A stretch of 64,000 nt of DNA from Comamonadaceae bacterium (GTDB lineage Bacteria > Pseudomonadota > Gammaproteobacteria > Burkholderiales > Burkholderiaceae_C): positions 1-64,000 of the forward strand of contig JAIXPL010000056.1 in NCBI GenBank assembly GCA_027486255.1, given 5' to 3'. How positions within the stretch are numbered: the first letter of the stretch is position 1; every line of letters begins with the position of its first letter. The notes below the pieces were generated by a model. The model did no database searches. It was given only the letters and a program-made list of their open reading frames with translations, and was not told the origin of the DNA. This document shows, piece by piece, positions 17,778 through 26,977 of this stretch. The translations under genes were made by a program, and so were the position numbers.

Positions 17778-18500
17778 ATGACTTCAAAGATTGCATTGGT
17801 ATTCGGCGGCACGCGCGGCATCGGTGCGGCCTGCGTCCAAAAACTGGCAGAAGATGGCTACGACGTGGCCTACACCTATGTGAGTAGCGCCCCTGGCCTA
17901 CCCGCGAAAATCGGTGATTCACGCACCCGTGGCTACTCGGTCGACATCTGTGATGCCGCGCAGGTCGAGCAGGTGTTCGCTGATGTGGCACGTGACTTTG
18001 GCGCCAAGCCCTCTTGCGTGTTGGCCAACGCCGGCATCAATGTGCCGCCCGGACCCCTGGGCCAGTTTGATCCGGCCAACTTCCGCCGCTTGGTGGAGGT
18101 CAACATCGTTGGCGCTTTCAATGTGCTCAGCGCTGCAGCCCGCCATGTGGCCGACGGAGGCAGCATCATCGGCTTGACTACTTCCATGGTGCGCGTGGGC
18201 ATTCCCGGCGTCGGCCCCTACACGGCGACCAAGGCTGCGGTCGAGAGCCTGCTGCGATCGCTGGCCAAGGAAGTGGCCGGACGCAAGGTCCGGGTCAACG
18301 GTGTGGCCCCCGGTCCGGTGGATACCGACTTGTTCCGCGCTGGCAAAAATGAGGAGGCACTGGCCCGTTCGGCTGCACTGAGCCCCTTCAATCGCGTGGG
18401 ACAGCCTGCGGAGGTGGCCGAGGTGGTGGCCTTCCTGGCTTCCGAAAAAGCCTCCTGGGTGCATGGCCAGATCATCCAGCCCAACGGCGGCATGGTCTAA
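17778..18500 (+). CDS. SDR family oxidoreductase
   Basis: A 240-residue short-chain dehydrogenase. The nucleotide-binding motif is FGGTRGIGAA near residue 10, followed by LANAGINVPPGPLG, LTTSMVRVG and the active-site YTATKAA. The C-terminus AEVVAFLASEKASWVHGQI is typical of FabG-like members. A CAAGGAAACCCC site precedes the start. It is part of the operon with the ThDP enzyme upstream and the signal-less binding protein 12 bp downstream. Confidence 0.9.
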   Translation: MTSKIALVFGGTRGIGAACVQKLAEDGYDVAYTYVSSAPGLPAKIGDSRTRGYSVDICDAAQVEQVFADVARDFGAKPSCVLANAGINVPPGPLGQFDPANFRRLVEVNIVGAFNVLSAAARHVADGGSIIGLTTSMVRVGIPGVGPYTATKAAVESLLRSLAKEVAGRKVRVNGVAPGPVDTDLFRAGKNEEALARSAALSPFNRVGQPAEVAEVVAFLASEKASWVHGQIIQPNGGMV

Positions 18501-18512
18501 AGGCCGCCTGTC

Positions 18513-19409
18513 ATGCGCCTGGCGGTCTTCACCAAAAACTTCAGCAACCCAGCCTATGGTGCGGCCCGATTGGGCGCCGAACGCGCGGCTGCGGTGTTTG
18601 GGGACGAGGTACTTCACTTCGTGCCGCAAAAGGGGGACGATCCCGTCGAGCAAAGCGCACTGGTCATTCAGGCCCTGGCCCTGCGGCCACGGCCCGATGC
18701 CTTTGTGCTTTCACCGGTGCACCCGACACAGGTGGACGCAGCCATTGGCCAGGTGGTTTCTGCGGGCATTCCGATGATTGGCTTTGTCAATCCCATCGAT
18801 GCCGCGCCCATGGTGAGCTACGTCAGCTCCGACGATTTTCAGCTGGCCCAGGCGATTGCAGAGCACCTGTTCAGGCACCTGCAGGGGCAGGGCCGCGTGT
18901 GGGTGGTCACCGGGCCTGTGGATTCCTACACCAGCCTGGAGCGACTGCGTGGCTTCCAGTCGGTGGCGCGGCAGTGGCCTGGCATCACCTTGGAACGCCA
19001 GTTCGCGGGTGATTACCGACGTGATGTCGCGTGCCAGGGCATGGCGGCGCATTTGGCTGCCCATCCCACGCCGCACGCCGTGCTGGCAGCCAACGACATC
19101 ATGGCCATTGGCGTGCTCGACGCGCTCGATGCAGCCTCTCAAAGCGCCGTGGTGGTGGGGGTCAATGCCATTCCCCAAGCCGTGGAGGCCATCGCCGCTG
19201 GCCGTATGCTGGCCACAGCCGACTTCAATGCCATGCAGATGGCCTACCTGGCGGCTGAATGCGCGGCTCGTCACCTGCGTGGACAGGCTGTGCCGGCTCG
19301 CATCGAGCTGCCGGTGACGATCGTCGATCGCCGCAATTGCACGCACTGGAACCTACCCTATGAGCAACGCCCCGTGATCGGGCTGGATCAACTCAGGAGC
19401 ATCCAATGA
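18513..19409 (+). CDS. Type-1 (sugar-binding-like) periplasmic-fold protein lacking a signal peptide
   Basis: 298 residues of the RbsB/LacI-C-like binding fold: MRLAVFTKNFSNPAYGAARLGA, PDAFVLSPVHPTQVDAAIGQVVSAG, VWVVTGPVDSYTSLERLRGF and AVLAANDIMAIGVLDALDA. The first strand starts at residue 1, so there is no export signal and no DNA-binding domain. The preceding SDR stop is in frame only four codons upstream, excluding an extended leader. The gene overlaps the next Bug gene by ATGA, coupling their translation. Probably a cytoplasmic ligand-binding protein of unknown role. Confidence 0.82.
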   Translation: MRLAVFTKNFSNPAYGAARLGAERAAAVFGDEVLHFVPQKGDDPVEQSALVIQALALRPRPDAFVLSPVHPTQVDAAIGQVVSAGIPMIGFVNPIDAAPMVSYVSSDDFQLAQAIAEHLFRHLQGQGRVWVVTGPVDSYTSLERLRGFQSVARQWPGITLERQFAGDYRRDVACQGMAAHLAAHPTPHAVLAANDIMAIGVLDALDAASQSAVVVGVNAIPQAVEAIAAGRMLATADFNAMQMAYLAAECAARHLRGQAVPARIELPVTIVDRRNCTHWNLPYEQRPVIGLDQLRSIQ

Positions 19410-20377
19410 AACGCACTCTGATCAAGGGCCTGGCGCTTTGTGCTGCCTTGGCCTTGGGCCTGCCGGCGGCGCACGCCCAGGACTACCCCAATCGCCCCCT
19501 CCGTATCGTGGCCCCGTTTGCGCCTGGTGGCGCCGTCGATATCCTGGCACGCCTGATTTCCGAGGGACTGACCCAAGCCTATGGGCAAAGCGTGGTGGTG
19601 GACAACAAGCCCGGCGCCAGCGGTCACCTGGGGGCGCAACTGGTGGCCAAGGCGCCGCCAGACGGCTATACCCTGCTGCTTGGCACCATTGGCATACACG
19701 CCGCCCATGCGAGCTACAGCAAGTTAATCTACAAACCCGCCACCGAACTGCAGCCCATTATGGTGGTCGGTGAAAGTCCCAATGTGGTCGTGGTGCCCGC
19801 CAATTCCAAGTACAAGACCTTTGCCGATTTTCTGGCCGATGCGCGTGCCAACCCCGCCAAGATCAACTACGCCAGCGCCGGTGCCGGCTCTTCAGTGCAC
19901 ATGGTGACGGAGCTGTTCCAGCTGGCGATTGGTCAGCGCATGAACCACGTGCCCTACAAGGGCAGCAGCCCGGCCTTGGTGGACCTCATCAGTGGCCAGG
20001 TCGACGTGATGTTCGACAACTTGTCCTCCAGCATGCCCCTGGTGCAGGCCGGCAAATTGCGTGCCCTGGCTGTCACGGGCACGCAGCGCGATCCACGCAT
20101 GCCGCAGGTGCCGACCGTCGCCGAAGCGGGCGTGCCAGGCTACAGCGGCACCTCTTGGTTCACCCTGGCAGCGCCTGCGGGCATGCCCGCGGCCTTGGTG
20201 GACAAGCTCAATCGGGATGTGAACAAGCTGCTCTCCAGCCCCGAGGTGGCCAGCCGTTACCAGCAGCTGGGCATGGGCTATGTGCCCAATTCAGCGGCTC
20301 AGGCCCAGGCTTTCTTTCGCAGCGAGACCATCAAGTGGAATCGTGTGATCGAGGCCGCCAAGATCCAGCTCGATTGA
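19406..20377 (+). CDS. Bug family (tripartite tricarboxylate) solute-binding protein
   Basis: A 323-residue receptor with a clear Sec signal (MKRTLIKGLALCAALALGLPAAHAQ). Motifs are YPNRPLRIVAPFAPGGAVD, VDNKPGASGHLG, PPDGYT and VPYKGSSPALVD. The start codon lies inside the stop of the signal-less binding-protein gene (ATGA). It is immediately followed by a second Bug gene of similar length, making a tandem receptor pair. No TctA/TctB gene accompanies it. Confidence 0.93.
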   Translation: MKRTLIKGLALCAALALGLPAAHAQDYPNRPLRIVAPFAPGGAVDILARLISEGLTQAYGQSVVVDNKPGASGHLGAQLVAKAPPDGYTLLLGTIGIHAAHASYSKLIYKPATELQPIMVVGESPNVVVVPANSKYKTFADFLADARANPAKINYASAGAGSSVHMVTELFQLAIGQRMNHVPYKGSSPALVDLISGQVDVMFDNLSSSMPLVQAGKLRALAVTGTQRDPRMPQVPTVAEAGVPGYSGTSWFTLAAPAGMPAALVDKLNRDVNKLLSSPEVASRYQQLGMGYVPNSAAQAQAFFRSETIKWNRVIEAAKIQLD

Positions 20378-20395
20378 ACTGACCGGGACTTCACC

Positions 20396-21364
20396 ATGCT
20401 CAAGATTTTTCAATACCCCCTCATGGCGCTGGCTGGCTTGCTGAGTCTGAACGCAGCGGCCCAGGACGCTTTTCCTTCTCGGCCACTAAAGATTGTGGTG
20501 CCTTATGCAGCAGGCGGCCCGGCCGATTTGTTGGCCCGCGGCGTGGCCGAAAAATTAGGCCCTCGCCTGGGCCAGGCTGTACTTGTTGAAAACAGGCCGG
20601 GCGTAGGCGGGCACACCGGTGCCGAGCAGGTGGCCAGGGGCGCGGCAGACGGTTACACGCTGGTGCTGGCCACCATCGCGCACAACGGCGCGGTCAAGCT
20701 CTACCCCAATCTGCGCTATGACCCGGCCAAGGAGCTCAAGCCCGTGGTGCTGCTGGCCGAGGCGCCCAGTATCTTGGTGGTCAAGCAGGACCTGCCAGCG
20801 CGTTCGGTACAAGAGCTGCTGGCTTTGGCTCGGGCTCAGCCGGGCAGGCTGACGTATGGCTCGGCCGGCAACGGCTCGGCCATGCACATGGCCGCGGAGC
20901 TGTTCCGTCACATGACCAAGGTGGATTACGTGCATGTGCCCTACAAGGGTGGTGCGCCCGCCATGGCCGACCTGCTGGGCGGACAGATCGACATGCTTTT
21001 CGAAAGTCTTGGCACTGCCCACGCACAGCTCAAGGGCGGCAAGATCCGCGCCTTGGCCGTCACCGGGACCAGCCGCAACCCCAGCGTGCCCGATGTACCC
21101 ACGGTGGCCGAAGCGGGTGTGCCGGGTTATGCCTCCGTGCCTTGGTACACCCTGTCTGTGCCCAGCGCCACGCCGGCGAGCGTCATCAACAAACTCAATG
21201 CCGAGATCAATGCGGTGCTGAAAGACAAAGACTTGGTGCAGCGCTGGGAGGCACTGGGCATCATTGCCCTGGGTGGCAGCCCGGCCGATGCGCTCAAGCG
21301 CAACGAATTGGAAACAAGCAAGTGGACTGCCGTCATCACGGCGGCCAATATGAAGCTGGACTGA
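20396..21364 (+). CDS. Bug family (tripartite tricarboxylate) solute-binding protein
   Basis: A 322-residue receptor with signal peptide (ALAGLLSLNAAAQ). Motifs are FPSRPLKIVVPYAAGGPAD, VENRPGVGGHTG, AADGYT and VPYKGGAPAMADLLGGQ. It lies 18 bp after the preceding Bug gene; the two are clearly paralogous but well diverged, which argues against a recent duplication. The position ahead of two FAD dehydrogenases and TcuB suggests it recognises a di- or tricarboxylate. Confidence 0.93.
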   Translation: MLKIFQYPLMALAGLLSLNAAAQDAFPSRPLKIVVPYAAGGPADLLARGVAEKLGPRLGQAVLVENRPGVGGHTGAEQVARGAADGYTLVLATIAHNGAVKLYPNLRYDPAKELKPVVLLAEAPSILVVKQDLPARSVQELLALARAQPGRLTYGSAGNGSAMHMAAELFRHMTKVDYVHVPYKGGAPAMADLLGGQIDMLFESLGTAHAQLKGGKIRALAVTGTSRNPSVPDVPTVAEAGVPGYASVPWYTLSVPSATPASVINKLNAEINAVLKDKDLVQRWEALGIIALGGSPADALKRNELETSKWTAVITAANMKLD

Positions 21365-21371
21365 GCGGACC

Positions 21372-22838
21372 ATGAACACCCAGGATCTGGTTTTTGACGT
21401 GGTGGTCGTGGGTGCCGGTGGCGCCGGGCTGGCTGCGGCCATTGAGGCGCAGGAAAGCGGGCGGCAAGTGCTGCTGCTGGAGAAAAATGCGCAGCCTGGT
21501 GGCTCCACCGCTTGGTCGATTGGTTCGGTGTCGTCCACCGGGACGCCTTACCAGAAGCGGCGCGGCATCGTGGACAGTCCCGAAGACCACTGGGCGGACA
21601 TGCCAGGTTTTGCGGGAGAGCTGCAGGGGCGTGACAACGACGCACTCAGGCGCATTCTGTGCGAACACATCCCAGCCACTTTTCAGTGGCTGCTCGACTC
21701 CGGCGTGCGCTTCATGGGGCCCATGCCCGAGCCTCCGCACCGTCAGCCCCGCATGCACAACGTGCTGCCCAACTCTCGATCCTTCATCTATCACCTCAGC
21801 CGGCGTGCGAAACGGGCCGGGGTGGAGCTGCGCACCGGCCAGCGCGTGACCGAGCTGCTGCAGGAGGACGGACGCATCACGGGCGTGCTGGCCGAGAGTT
21901 CGTCGGGCCGCCTGCGCATCCGTGCCCGCGGCGGCGTGGTGTTGGCCGCTGGAGACTTCACCAACGATCCGACCTTGAAGGCCCGGTTCATGGGACAGCA
22001 AGAGGCCAAGGTGGAGGGTGTGAACCAGACCGCCACCGGTGATGGTCAGCGCATGGCCGAGGCCATGGGCGCACGCATCTTGAACGGAGATTTGGCGCTG
22101 GGCCCCGAGATTCGTTTCATCGCGCCGGCCAAGGAGAATTTTGTGCGCCGCCTGCCGCCCTGGCGTTGGCTGGCCGTGTCCATGGAGTGGTCGCTCGAGC
22201 ACCTGCCCCAGGCTATTCTGCGGCCCTTCATGATGAAGTTCCTGACCACGGCACTGGCGCCTTCGACCACTTTGTTCGAGCAGGGCGCCATCTTGGTCAA
22301 TGCGCGCGGGGAGCGCTTTGGCAACGAGCTTGATCGCCCGGCATGGCGCCTGCCAGACCAGTCGGACAAGGTGGGCTACATCGTCATTGATGGGGCTCTG
22401 GCCCAGCAGTTTTCATCTTGGCCGAACTACATTTCCACCGCGCCCGGCATTGCCTATGCCTACATTCCGGACTACCGCCAGAACCGGCCCGACGTCTACG
22501 TGGAGGCCCACACACTGAAGGATCTGGCCGCGCGCCTGGGCATGGATGGGGCCGCCCTGGAGACCAGTGCGGCGCAGGGTCCGGTCAGGGCGCTGGGCGC
22601 CGGGCCGTACGTGGCCCTGGGTCCGGTGCGTTCGGTGTTTGTGCACAACGAAGGAGGTCTGATGGTGGACCTCGAGCACCGGGTGTTGGGCGCTGACGGT
22701 CAGCCGATTGCAGGCTTGTACGCGGCCGGCTCTACCGGCCAGGGTGGACTGCTGCTCAAGGGCCATGGCCACCATCTGGCTTGGGCTTTCGTTTCCGGCA
22801 GGCGTGCCGGTCGCCGGGCCGCCGATGCCATCGCATGA
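21372..22838 (+). CDS. FAD-dependent oxidoreductase (fumarate reductase/KstD-like flavoprotein)
   Basis: A 488-residue FAD_binding_2 protein. The N-terminal FAD motif is DVVVVGAGGAGLAAAIEA with E near residue 37 in LLLEKN. GGSTAWSIGSVSSTG is the substrate-domain entry, and the C-terminal flavin motif is GLYAAGSTGQGGLLLKGHGH. Relatives dehydrogenate C-C bonds next to a carbonyl or carboxyl group. No signal peptide or haem motif is present, so it is a soluble or membrane-associated cytoplasmic enzyme. It precedes TcuA and may use the same electron acceptor, TcuB. Confidence 0.88.
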   Translation: MNTQDLVFDVVVVGAGGAGLAAAIEAQESGRQVLLLEKNAQPGGSTAWSIGSVSSTGTPYQKRRGIVDSPEDHWADMPGFAGELQGRDNDALRRILCEHIPATFQWLLDSGVRFMGPMPEPPHRQPRMHNVLPNSRSFIYHLSRRAKRAGVELRTGQRVTELLQEDGRITGVLAESSSGRLRIRARGGVVLAAGDFTNDPTLKARFMGQQEAKVEGVNQTATGDGQRMAEAMGARILNGDLALGPEIRFIAPAKENFVRRLPPWRWLAVSMEWSLEHLPQAILRPFMMKFLTTALAPSTTLFEQGAILVNARGERFGNELDRPAWRLPDQSDKVGYIVIDGALAQQFSSWPNYISTAPGIAYAYIPDYRQNRPDVYVEAHTLKDLAARLGMDGAALETSAAQGPVRALGAGPYVALGPVRSVFVHNEGGLMVDLEHRVLGADGQPIAGLYAAGSTGQGGLLLKGHGHHLAWAFVSGRRAGRRAADAIA

Positions 22839-22898
22839 GTGCGGCCATGAATGTCGTGTGCGGCACGCAAAGATCTTTTTCCAATTAACGGAGTTGAA

Positions 22899-24317
22899 AT
22901 GAGTCTGGACGTATTGGTCATCGGGGGTGGCAATGCAGCCCTCTGCGCGGCCCTCATGGCGCGTGAAGCCGGTGCCAGTGTGATGTTGCTGGAGGCCGCC
23001 CCGAAGGCTTGGCGTGGTGGCAATTCCATGCACACCCGCAATCTGCGGTGCATGCACGATGCCCCGCAAGACGTGCTGGAAGATGCCTACCCCGAAGAGG
23101 AGTTTTGGCAGGACCTGCTCAAGGTGACGGGCGGCCTGACGGACGAGCACCTGGCGCGCCTGGTCATCCGTGCCTCATCGAGCTGTCGGCCCTGGATGGC
23201 CAAGCACGGCGTGCGCTTTCAGCCCTCGCTGTCGGGCACGCTGAGCCTGTCGCGCACCAACGCCTTCTTCATGGGCGGCGGCAAGGCCCTGGTCAATGCC
23301 TACTACCGCAGCGCCGAGCGCCTGGGCGTGCAGATCCGTTACGAGGCCCCGGTGGACCGACTCGACATCGAGGACGGTCGCTTCAAGGCGGCCTACGTCA
23401 ACGGTGAGCGTATCCAGGCGCGGGTGTGTGTGTTGGCTGCCGGTGGCTTCGAGTCCAACCGGGAATGGCTGCGCGAGGCTTGGGGTCAAAACGAGCGTGG
23501 CGAATGGCCGGCCGACAACTTCCTCATTCGCGGGACGCGCTACAACCAGGGCGTCTTGCTTCGGCACATGATGGAGCAGGGGGCCGACATGATTGGCGAC
23601 CCGTCGCAGTCCCACTGTGTTGCCATCGATGCACGCGCCCCAGAATACGACGGTGGCATCTGCACCCGCATTGACTGTGTGTCGCTGGGCGTGGTGGTGA
23701 ACCAGGAGGCCAGGCGTTTTTATGACGAAGGCGAAGATTTCTGGCCCAAGCGCTACGCCATCTGGGGCCGCCTGGTGGCGCAGCAGCCCGGCCAAATTGG
23801 TTACTCCATCATCGACAGCAAGGCCACTGGGCGCTTCATGCCGCCCGTGTTTGAGGGCGTGCGCGCCGACAGCCTGCCTGAACTTGCAGGCAAGCTTGGG
23901 CTCGACGAGGCCACCTTCATGCAGACCATGAACACCTACAACGCCGCCTGCCGCGTGGGCAGCTTTGACCACACCGTGCTGGACGATTGCCACACCGAGG
24001 GCGTCTCCCCCGCGAAAACCCACTGGGCTTTGCCTCTGGATACGCCGCCTTTCACGGCCTATGCCGTACGCCCAGGGGTCACCTTCACCTACCTGGGCCT
24101 GAAGGTCAATGACCAGGCAGCCGTGCACTTTGGTGGCCGGCCCAGCGACAACCTGTTCGTGGCCGGCGAGATGATGGCGGGCAACGTGCTGGGCAAGGGC
24201 TACACCGCGGGTGTGGGCATGTCCATCGGTACCGCATTCGGCCGCATCGCTGGGGCTCAAGCCGCCAGGGCTGCGCTCACCCCCCAGCAAATGGAGACAC
24301 AACGTGCAGCAGCTTGA
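22899..24317 (+). CDS. tcuA: FAD-dependent tricarballylate dehydrogenase-like protein
   Basis: 472 residues from the ATG at 22899 ([20 protein letters not shown]), which has ACGGAGTTGAA before it; the longer frame from 22851 is rejected. The FAD motif is at residues 5-12. The [14 protein letters not shown] and [16 protein letters not shown] segments and the final [17 protein letters not shown] match TcuA. In Salmonella, TcuA oxidises tricarballylate to cis-aconitate and passes electrons to TcuB; here the substrate may differ. It overlaps tcuB by 14 bp. Confidence 0.88.
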   Translation: MSLDVLVIGGGNAALCAALMAREAGASVMLLEAAPKAWRGGNSMHTRNLRCMHDAPQDVLEDAYPEEEFWQDLLKVTGGLTDEHLARLVIRASSSCRPWMAKHGVRFQPSLSGTLSLSRTNAFFMGGGKALVNAYYRSAERLGVQIRYEAPVDRLDIEDGRFKAAYVNGERIQARVCVLAAGGFESNREWLREAWGQNERGEWPADNFLIRGTRYNQGVLLRHMMEQGADMIGDPSQSHCVAIDARAPEYDGGICTRIDCVSLGVVVNQEARRFYDEGEDFWPKRYAIWGRLVAQQPGQIGYSIIDSKATGRFMPPVFEGVRADSLPELAGKLGLDEATFMQTMNTYNAACRVGSFDHTVLDDCHTEGVSPAKTHWALPLDTPPFTAYAVRPGVTFTYLGLKVNDQAAVHFGGRPSDNLFVAGEMMAGNVLGKGYTAGVGMSIGTAFGRIAGAQAARAALTPQQMETQRAAA

Positions 24318-25488
24318 GACCTTGACCCGCCAGGCGCGGGCCCTTGCCAATGGTGAGCCGGTGCCGGGCACCCCGGAGGCGGAGGTGTCACGTCAGCTCA
24401 CGATTTGTAACGGCTGCCGCTACTGCGAGGGCTTTTGCGCCGTCTTTCCAGCCATGACGCGCCGGCTTCAGTTCAACACGGCCGACGTGCATTACCTGGC
24501 CAATCTGTGCCACAACTGCGGCGCCTGCCTGCATGCCTGCCAGTACGCGCCACCGCATGAATTCGCCATCAACGTGCCGCAGGCCATGGCCAAGGTGCGG
24601 CTGCGCACCTATACCGACTATGCCTGGCCTGCCAGTCTGGGCCGCTTGTACGAACGCAATGGCTTGACGCTGAGCCTGGCGACGGCCCTGGGTCTGGGTC
24701 TGTTCCTGATGCTCACCATCGCCCTCAAGGGCAGTTTGTGGCAAGTGGCTGCTTCTGACTTCTACGCCATCTTTCCGCACAACCTGCTGGTGAGCCTGTT
24801 TGCGCCTGTGTTCCTGTTTGCCGTGCTCGCGCTGGGCCTGGGCGTGCGGCGCTTCTGGTCTGAGGTGAGCCCCGGGCACGACTATGCGCCGCTGCAAGTC
24901 GACTCCGTGCGCGGTGCCGCTGCGGCAGAAGCCACCCACGATGTACTGCGCCTGAAGTACCTGGACGGAGGGCATGGCGAAGGCTGTCACAACGAGGACG
25001 ATGCCTGGACTCAGAAGCGGCGCGCATTCCATCACGCCACCTTCTATGGCTTCATGCTGTGCTTTGCAGCCACCAGCGTGGCCACCCTCTACCACTACAT
25101 CTTCGGTTGGGTGGCACCTTACGACCTGCCCAGTGTGCCCAAGGTGCTCGGCGCCATCGGTGGCATCCTTTTGGTGCTCGGGACCGCAGGCCTGTGGCGC
25201 TTGAACCTGCGCCGCCATCCACTGCATGGCGATGCCGCACAAAAGCCCATGGACCGAGGATTCATCGCCCTGCTGTTCTTCACCAGCCTCACCGGTTTAG
25301 GCCTGTGGTGGGTGCGTGGCACGCCAGCCATGCCCACCCTGCTGGCCCTGCACCTCGGCTTCGTGATGGCGCTGTTCTTGACCCTGCCTTACGGCAAATT
25401 CGCGCACGGTATTTTCCGAAGCGCCGCCTTGCTCAAGTGGGCCATCGAAAAGCGATTGCCCAGCAAACTGAAGCTGGGTGCGGATTGA
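24304..25488 (+). CDS. tcuB: TcuB-like 4Fe-4S / cytochrome b membrane protein, electron acceptor of TcuA
   Basis: 394 residues from a GTG at 24304 inside the end of tcuA; ATGGAGACACAAC gives the ribosome binding site. The N-terminal iron-sulfur motifs are [11 protein letters not shown] and [12 protein letters not shown]. The C-terminal two thirds carry about six membrane spans with histidines suited to b-type haem ([31 protein letters not shown]). TcuB re-oxidises reduced FAD in TcuA and passes electrons to the quinone pool. The size is close to characterised TcuB. Confidence 0.9.
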   Translation: MQQLETLTRQARALANGEPVPGTPEAEVSRQLTICNGCRYCEGFCAVFPAMTRRLQFNTADVHYLANLCHNCGACLHACQYAPPHEFAINVPQAMAKVRLRTYTDYAWPASLGRLYERNGLTLSLATALGLGLFLMLTIALKGSLWQVAASDFYAIFPHNLLVSLFAPVFLFAVLALGLGVRRFWSEVSPGHDYAPLQVDSVRGAAAAEATHDVLRLKYLDGGHGEGCHNEDDAWTQKRRAFHHATFYGFMLCFAATSVATLYHYIFGWVAPYDLPSVPKVLGAIGGILLVLGTAGLWRLNLRRHPLHGDAAQKPMDRGFIALLFFTSLTGLGLWWVRGTPAMPTLLALHLGFVMALFLTLPYGKFAHGIFRSAALLKWAIEKRLPSKLKLGAD

Positions 25489-25515
25489 GTGAACAGCGCC
25501 CTGAGGGCGCTGCGC

Positions 25516-26001
25516 TCAGTCAAACCTCGCGCGGCAGCCGGCCTGCATGTCCGAGTCGCGGATAAAGCCGCATTGCCCCCGGCCCCCGCCGGTGGAGGCC
25601 CGGCACAGGGCCTGAAGATCGGAATTGCGGATGAAGCCGCATTGGCCCGAGCCACCGCCGGTGATGGCGCGGCAGTAGGCCTGGCTGTCGTTGTCGCGAA
25701 TGAAGCCGCATTGCCCCGAGTTGTTGGTGGTGACGGCGCGGCACAGGGCTTGGTCATCGTTGTCGCGGATGAAGCCACACTGGCCCGATCCGCCGCCCGT
25801 GGTGGCCCGGCAGAAGGCTTGCTTATCGGAGTCGCGGATGAAGCCGCACTGTCCCGAGCCCCCGCCGGAGCTGGCCCTGCACTGCGCCTGCTTGGCAGGG
25901 TCCTGAATGAAGCCGCACTGCCCGCTTTGGGCTTGTGCGGGGCCGGCCCAGGCCAGCAGGGCCAGGCTCAAGAAAAAAGAGCTCAGAAAAGAAGGGATCA
26001 T
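25516..26001 (-). CDS. Secreted Cys-rich protein with six 23-residue repeats
   Basis: 161 residues. The start at 26001 (MIPSFLSSFFLSLALLAWAG) gives a clean Sec signal peptide cleaved after AQA at residue 24. The remainder is six tandem repeats with consensus SGQCGFIRDSDxQAxCRA and a TGGG linker, each with two cysteines spaced C-x11-C, so 12 cysteines in all. Repeat 1 is the most diverged (IQDPAK) and repeat 6 ends the protein. I do not recognise a named family. Paired cysteines in an exported repeat suggest disulfide-stabilised units. It is convergent with tcuB. Confidence 0.75.
   Translation of the reverse strand: MIPSFLSSFFLSLALLAWAGPAQAQSGQCGFIQDPAKQAQCRASSGGGSGQCGFIRDSDKQAFCRATTGGGSGQCGFIRDNDDQALCRAVTTNNSGQCGFIRDNDSQAYCRAITGGGSGQCGFIRNSDLQALCRASTGGGRGQCGFIRDSDMQAGCRARFD
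25519..25926 (-). repeat. Coding tandem repeat, 69-bp unit, about 5.9 copies
   Basis: The DNA underlying the Cys-repeat protein repeats every 69 bp with conserved blocks (for example GCCGCACTG / ATTGCCCCGA on the plus strand). Units differ at many synonymous and some nonsynonymous sites, so the array is old rather than freshly expanded. The 3n period keeps all frames open, producing a long spurious plus-strand frame. Confidence 0.8.
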
Positions 26002-26041
26002 CAGCGGCACCTGGGTGGTCAGGGGAACAAGGGCGGGACGG

Positions 26042-26968
26042 TCAGTTCCGGCGCACGCCAAAGAGGATGCCACAGGTCACCAGGGCCAGCCCGACCAACA
26101 GGTTCCAGCCCATGGGCTCGCCCAGCAGCACCACGGCGCCCAGGGCCGAGAGGCCGGGCACCAGGGCGGTCATCATGGTCGAGCGCACGGGCCCGTAGTG
26201 GCGCACCATGATGTTGAAGGTGATGCCGGAAATCACCACCGAGCCGATGCCCTGATACACCGCCTGGAACGCCATCTCGCCCCAGGGGGCCTGGCCCAGG
26301 TGCGAGGGCACCCAGCCTTGCCAGGCGGCCAGGGCGTACAGCGGCACGTAGCTCACGCAGGAAAAAGCCGTGATCGCCACGGTGGCCTGCACCGCATCCA
26401 GGCCGTGGCGGCGCACCATCACGGTGTACACCGCCCAGCAGGCCGCCGCCGACATGAACAAGAGGTCGCCCTTCCAGACATCGCCGCCCTCAAAGGCCTT
26501 GAGCAGGCTCAGGCCACCCACCAAGGCATCTCCGCAGACGATGCAGGCCAGCCCCAGCACGCGCAGCCGTGTGAGAGGCTCTTTGAGCCACCACCAGGCC
26601 AGCAGGGTGGTCCACAGCGGCAGACTGCCGGGCATCAGCACGGAGGCATGCGCGGCAGGCGCAAAAAAGAAGCCGGAATAGGCCAGCGTCGCGTAGAGCA
26701 GGCTGCCAAACAGGCCGGCCATCGCGGTCAGAGACCAGGGCAGGGGCGACAGGCCGGCCAGTGAGCTGTGGGCCGGGGCGCGTTGGCGCTGAAGCCACCA
26801 GCCCCAGGGAATCAGCACGCAGCCGGCGCCCACCATGCGCAGAAAGCCGATGTCCAGCGGCAGCAGGCTGTGTGCGGCAGAGGCGCGGGCCACGATGATG
26901 AAGAAGGTCCAGATCAGCACCGTCAACACGGCGGCCATCCAGGCTTGGGTTCGGGAGCTCAGGGCCAT
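26042..26968 (-). CDS. EamA/DMT family transporter
   Basis: 308 residues with about ten predicted membrane helices in two EamA repeats (AVLTVLIWTFFIIVARAS for the first, MSAAACWAVYTVMVRRHGL opening the second, and a final VGLALVTCGILFGV). DMT proteins export amino acids or other metabolites; the substrate is unknown. It follows the ModE-like regulator by 9 bp on the same strand and may be co-transcribed with it. It ends 40 bp before the Cys-repeat gene. Confidence 0.88.
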   Translation of the reverse strand: MALSSRTQAWMAAVLTVLIWTFFIIVARASAAHSLLPLDIGFLRMVGAGCVLIPWGWWLQRQRAPAHSSLAGLSPLPWSLTAMAGLFGSLLYATLAYSGFFFAPAAHASVLMPGSLPLWTTLLAWWWLKEPLTRLRVLGLACIVCGDALVGGLSLLKAFEGGDVWKGDLLFMSAAACWAVYTVMVRRHGLDAVQATVAITAFSCVSYVPLYALAAWQGWVPSHLGQAPWGEMAFQAVYQGIGSVVISGITFNIMVRHYGPVRSTMMTALVPGLSALGAVVLLGEPMGWNLLVGLALVTCGILFGVRRN

Positions 26969-26977
26969 GTGCCGTCT

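Noticed and set aside
23175-24371. Minus-strand 398-codon frame
   Set aside because: Shadow of tcuA; no motifs, and it would oppose a clearly coding gene.
25519-25926. CRISPR-like array
   Set aside because: The period is regular, but there are no constant short repeats with unique spacers; similarity runs through the entire 69-bp unit and encodes protein.
25489-26211. Plus-strand 240-codon repetitive frame
   Set aside because: Created by the 69-bp coding repeat being a multiple of three; it lacks a signal peptide and any constant residue pattern comparable to the C-x11-C repeats on the minus strand.
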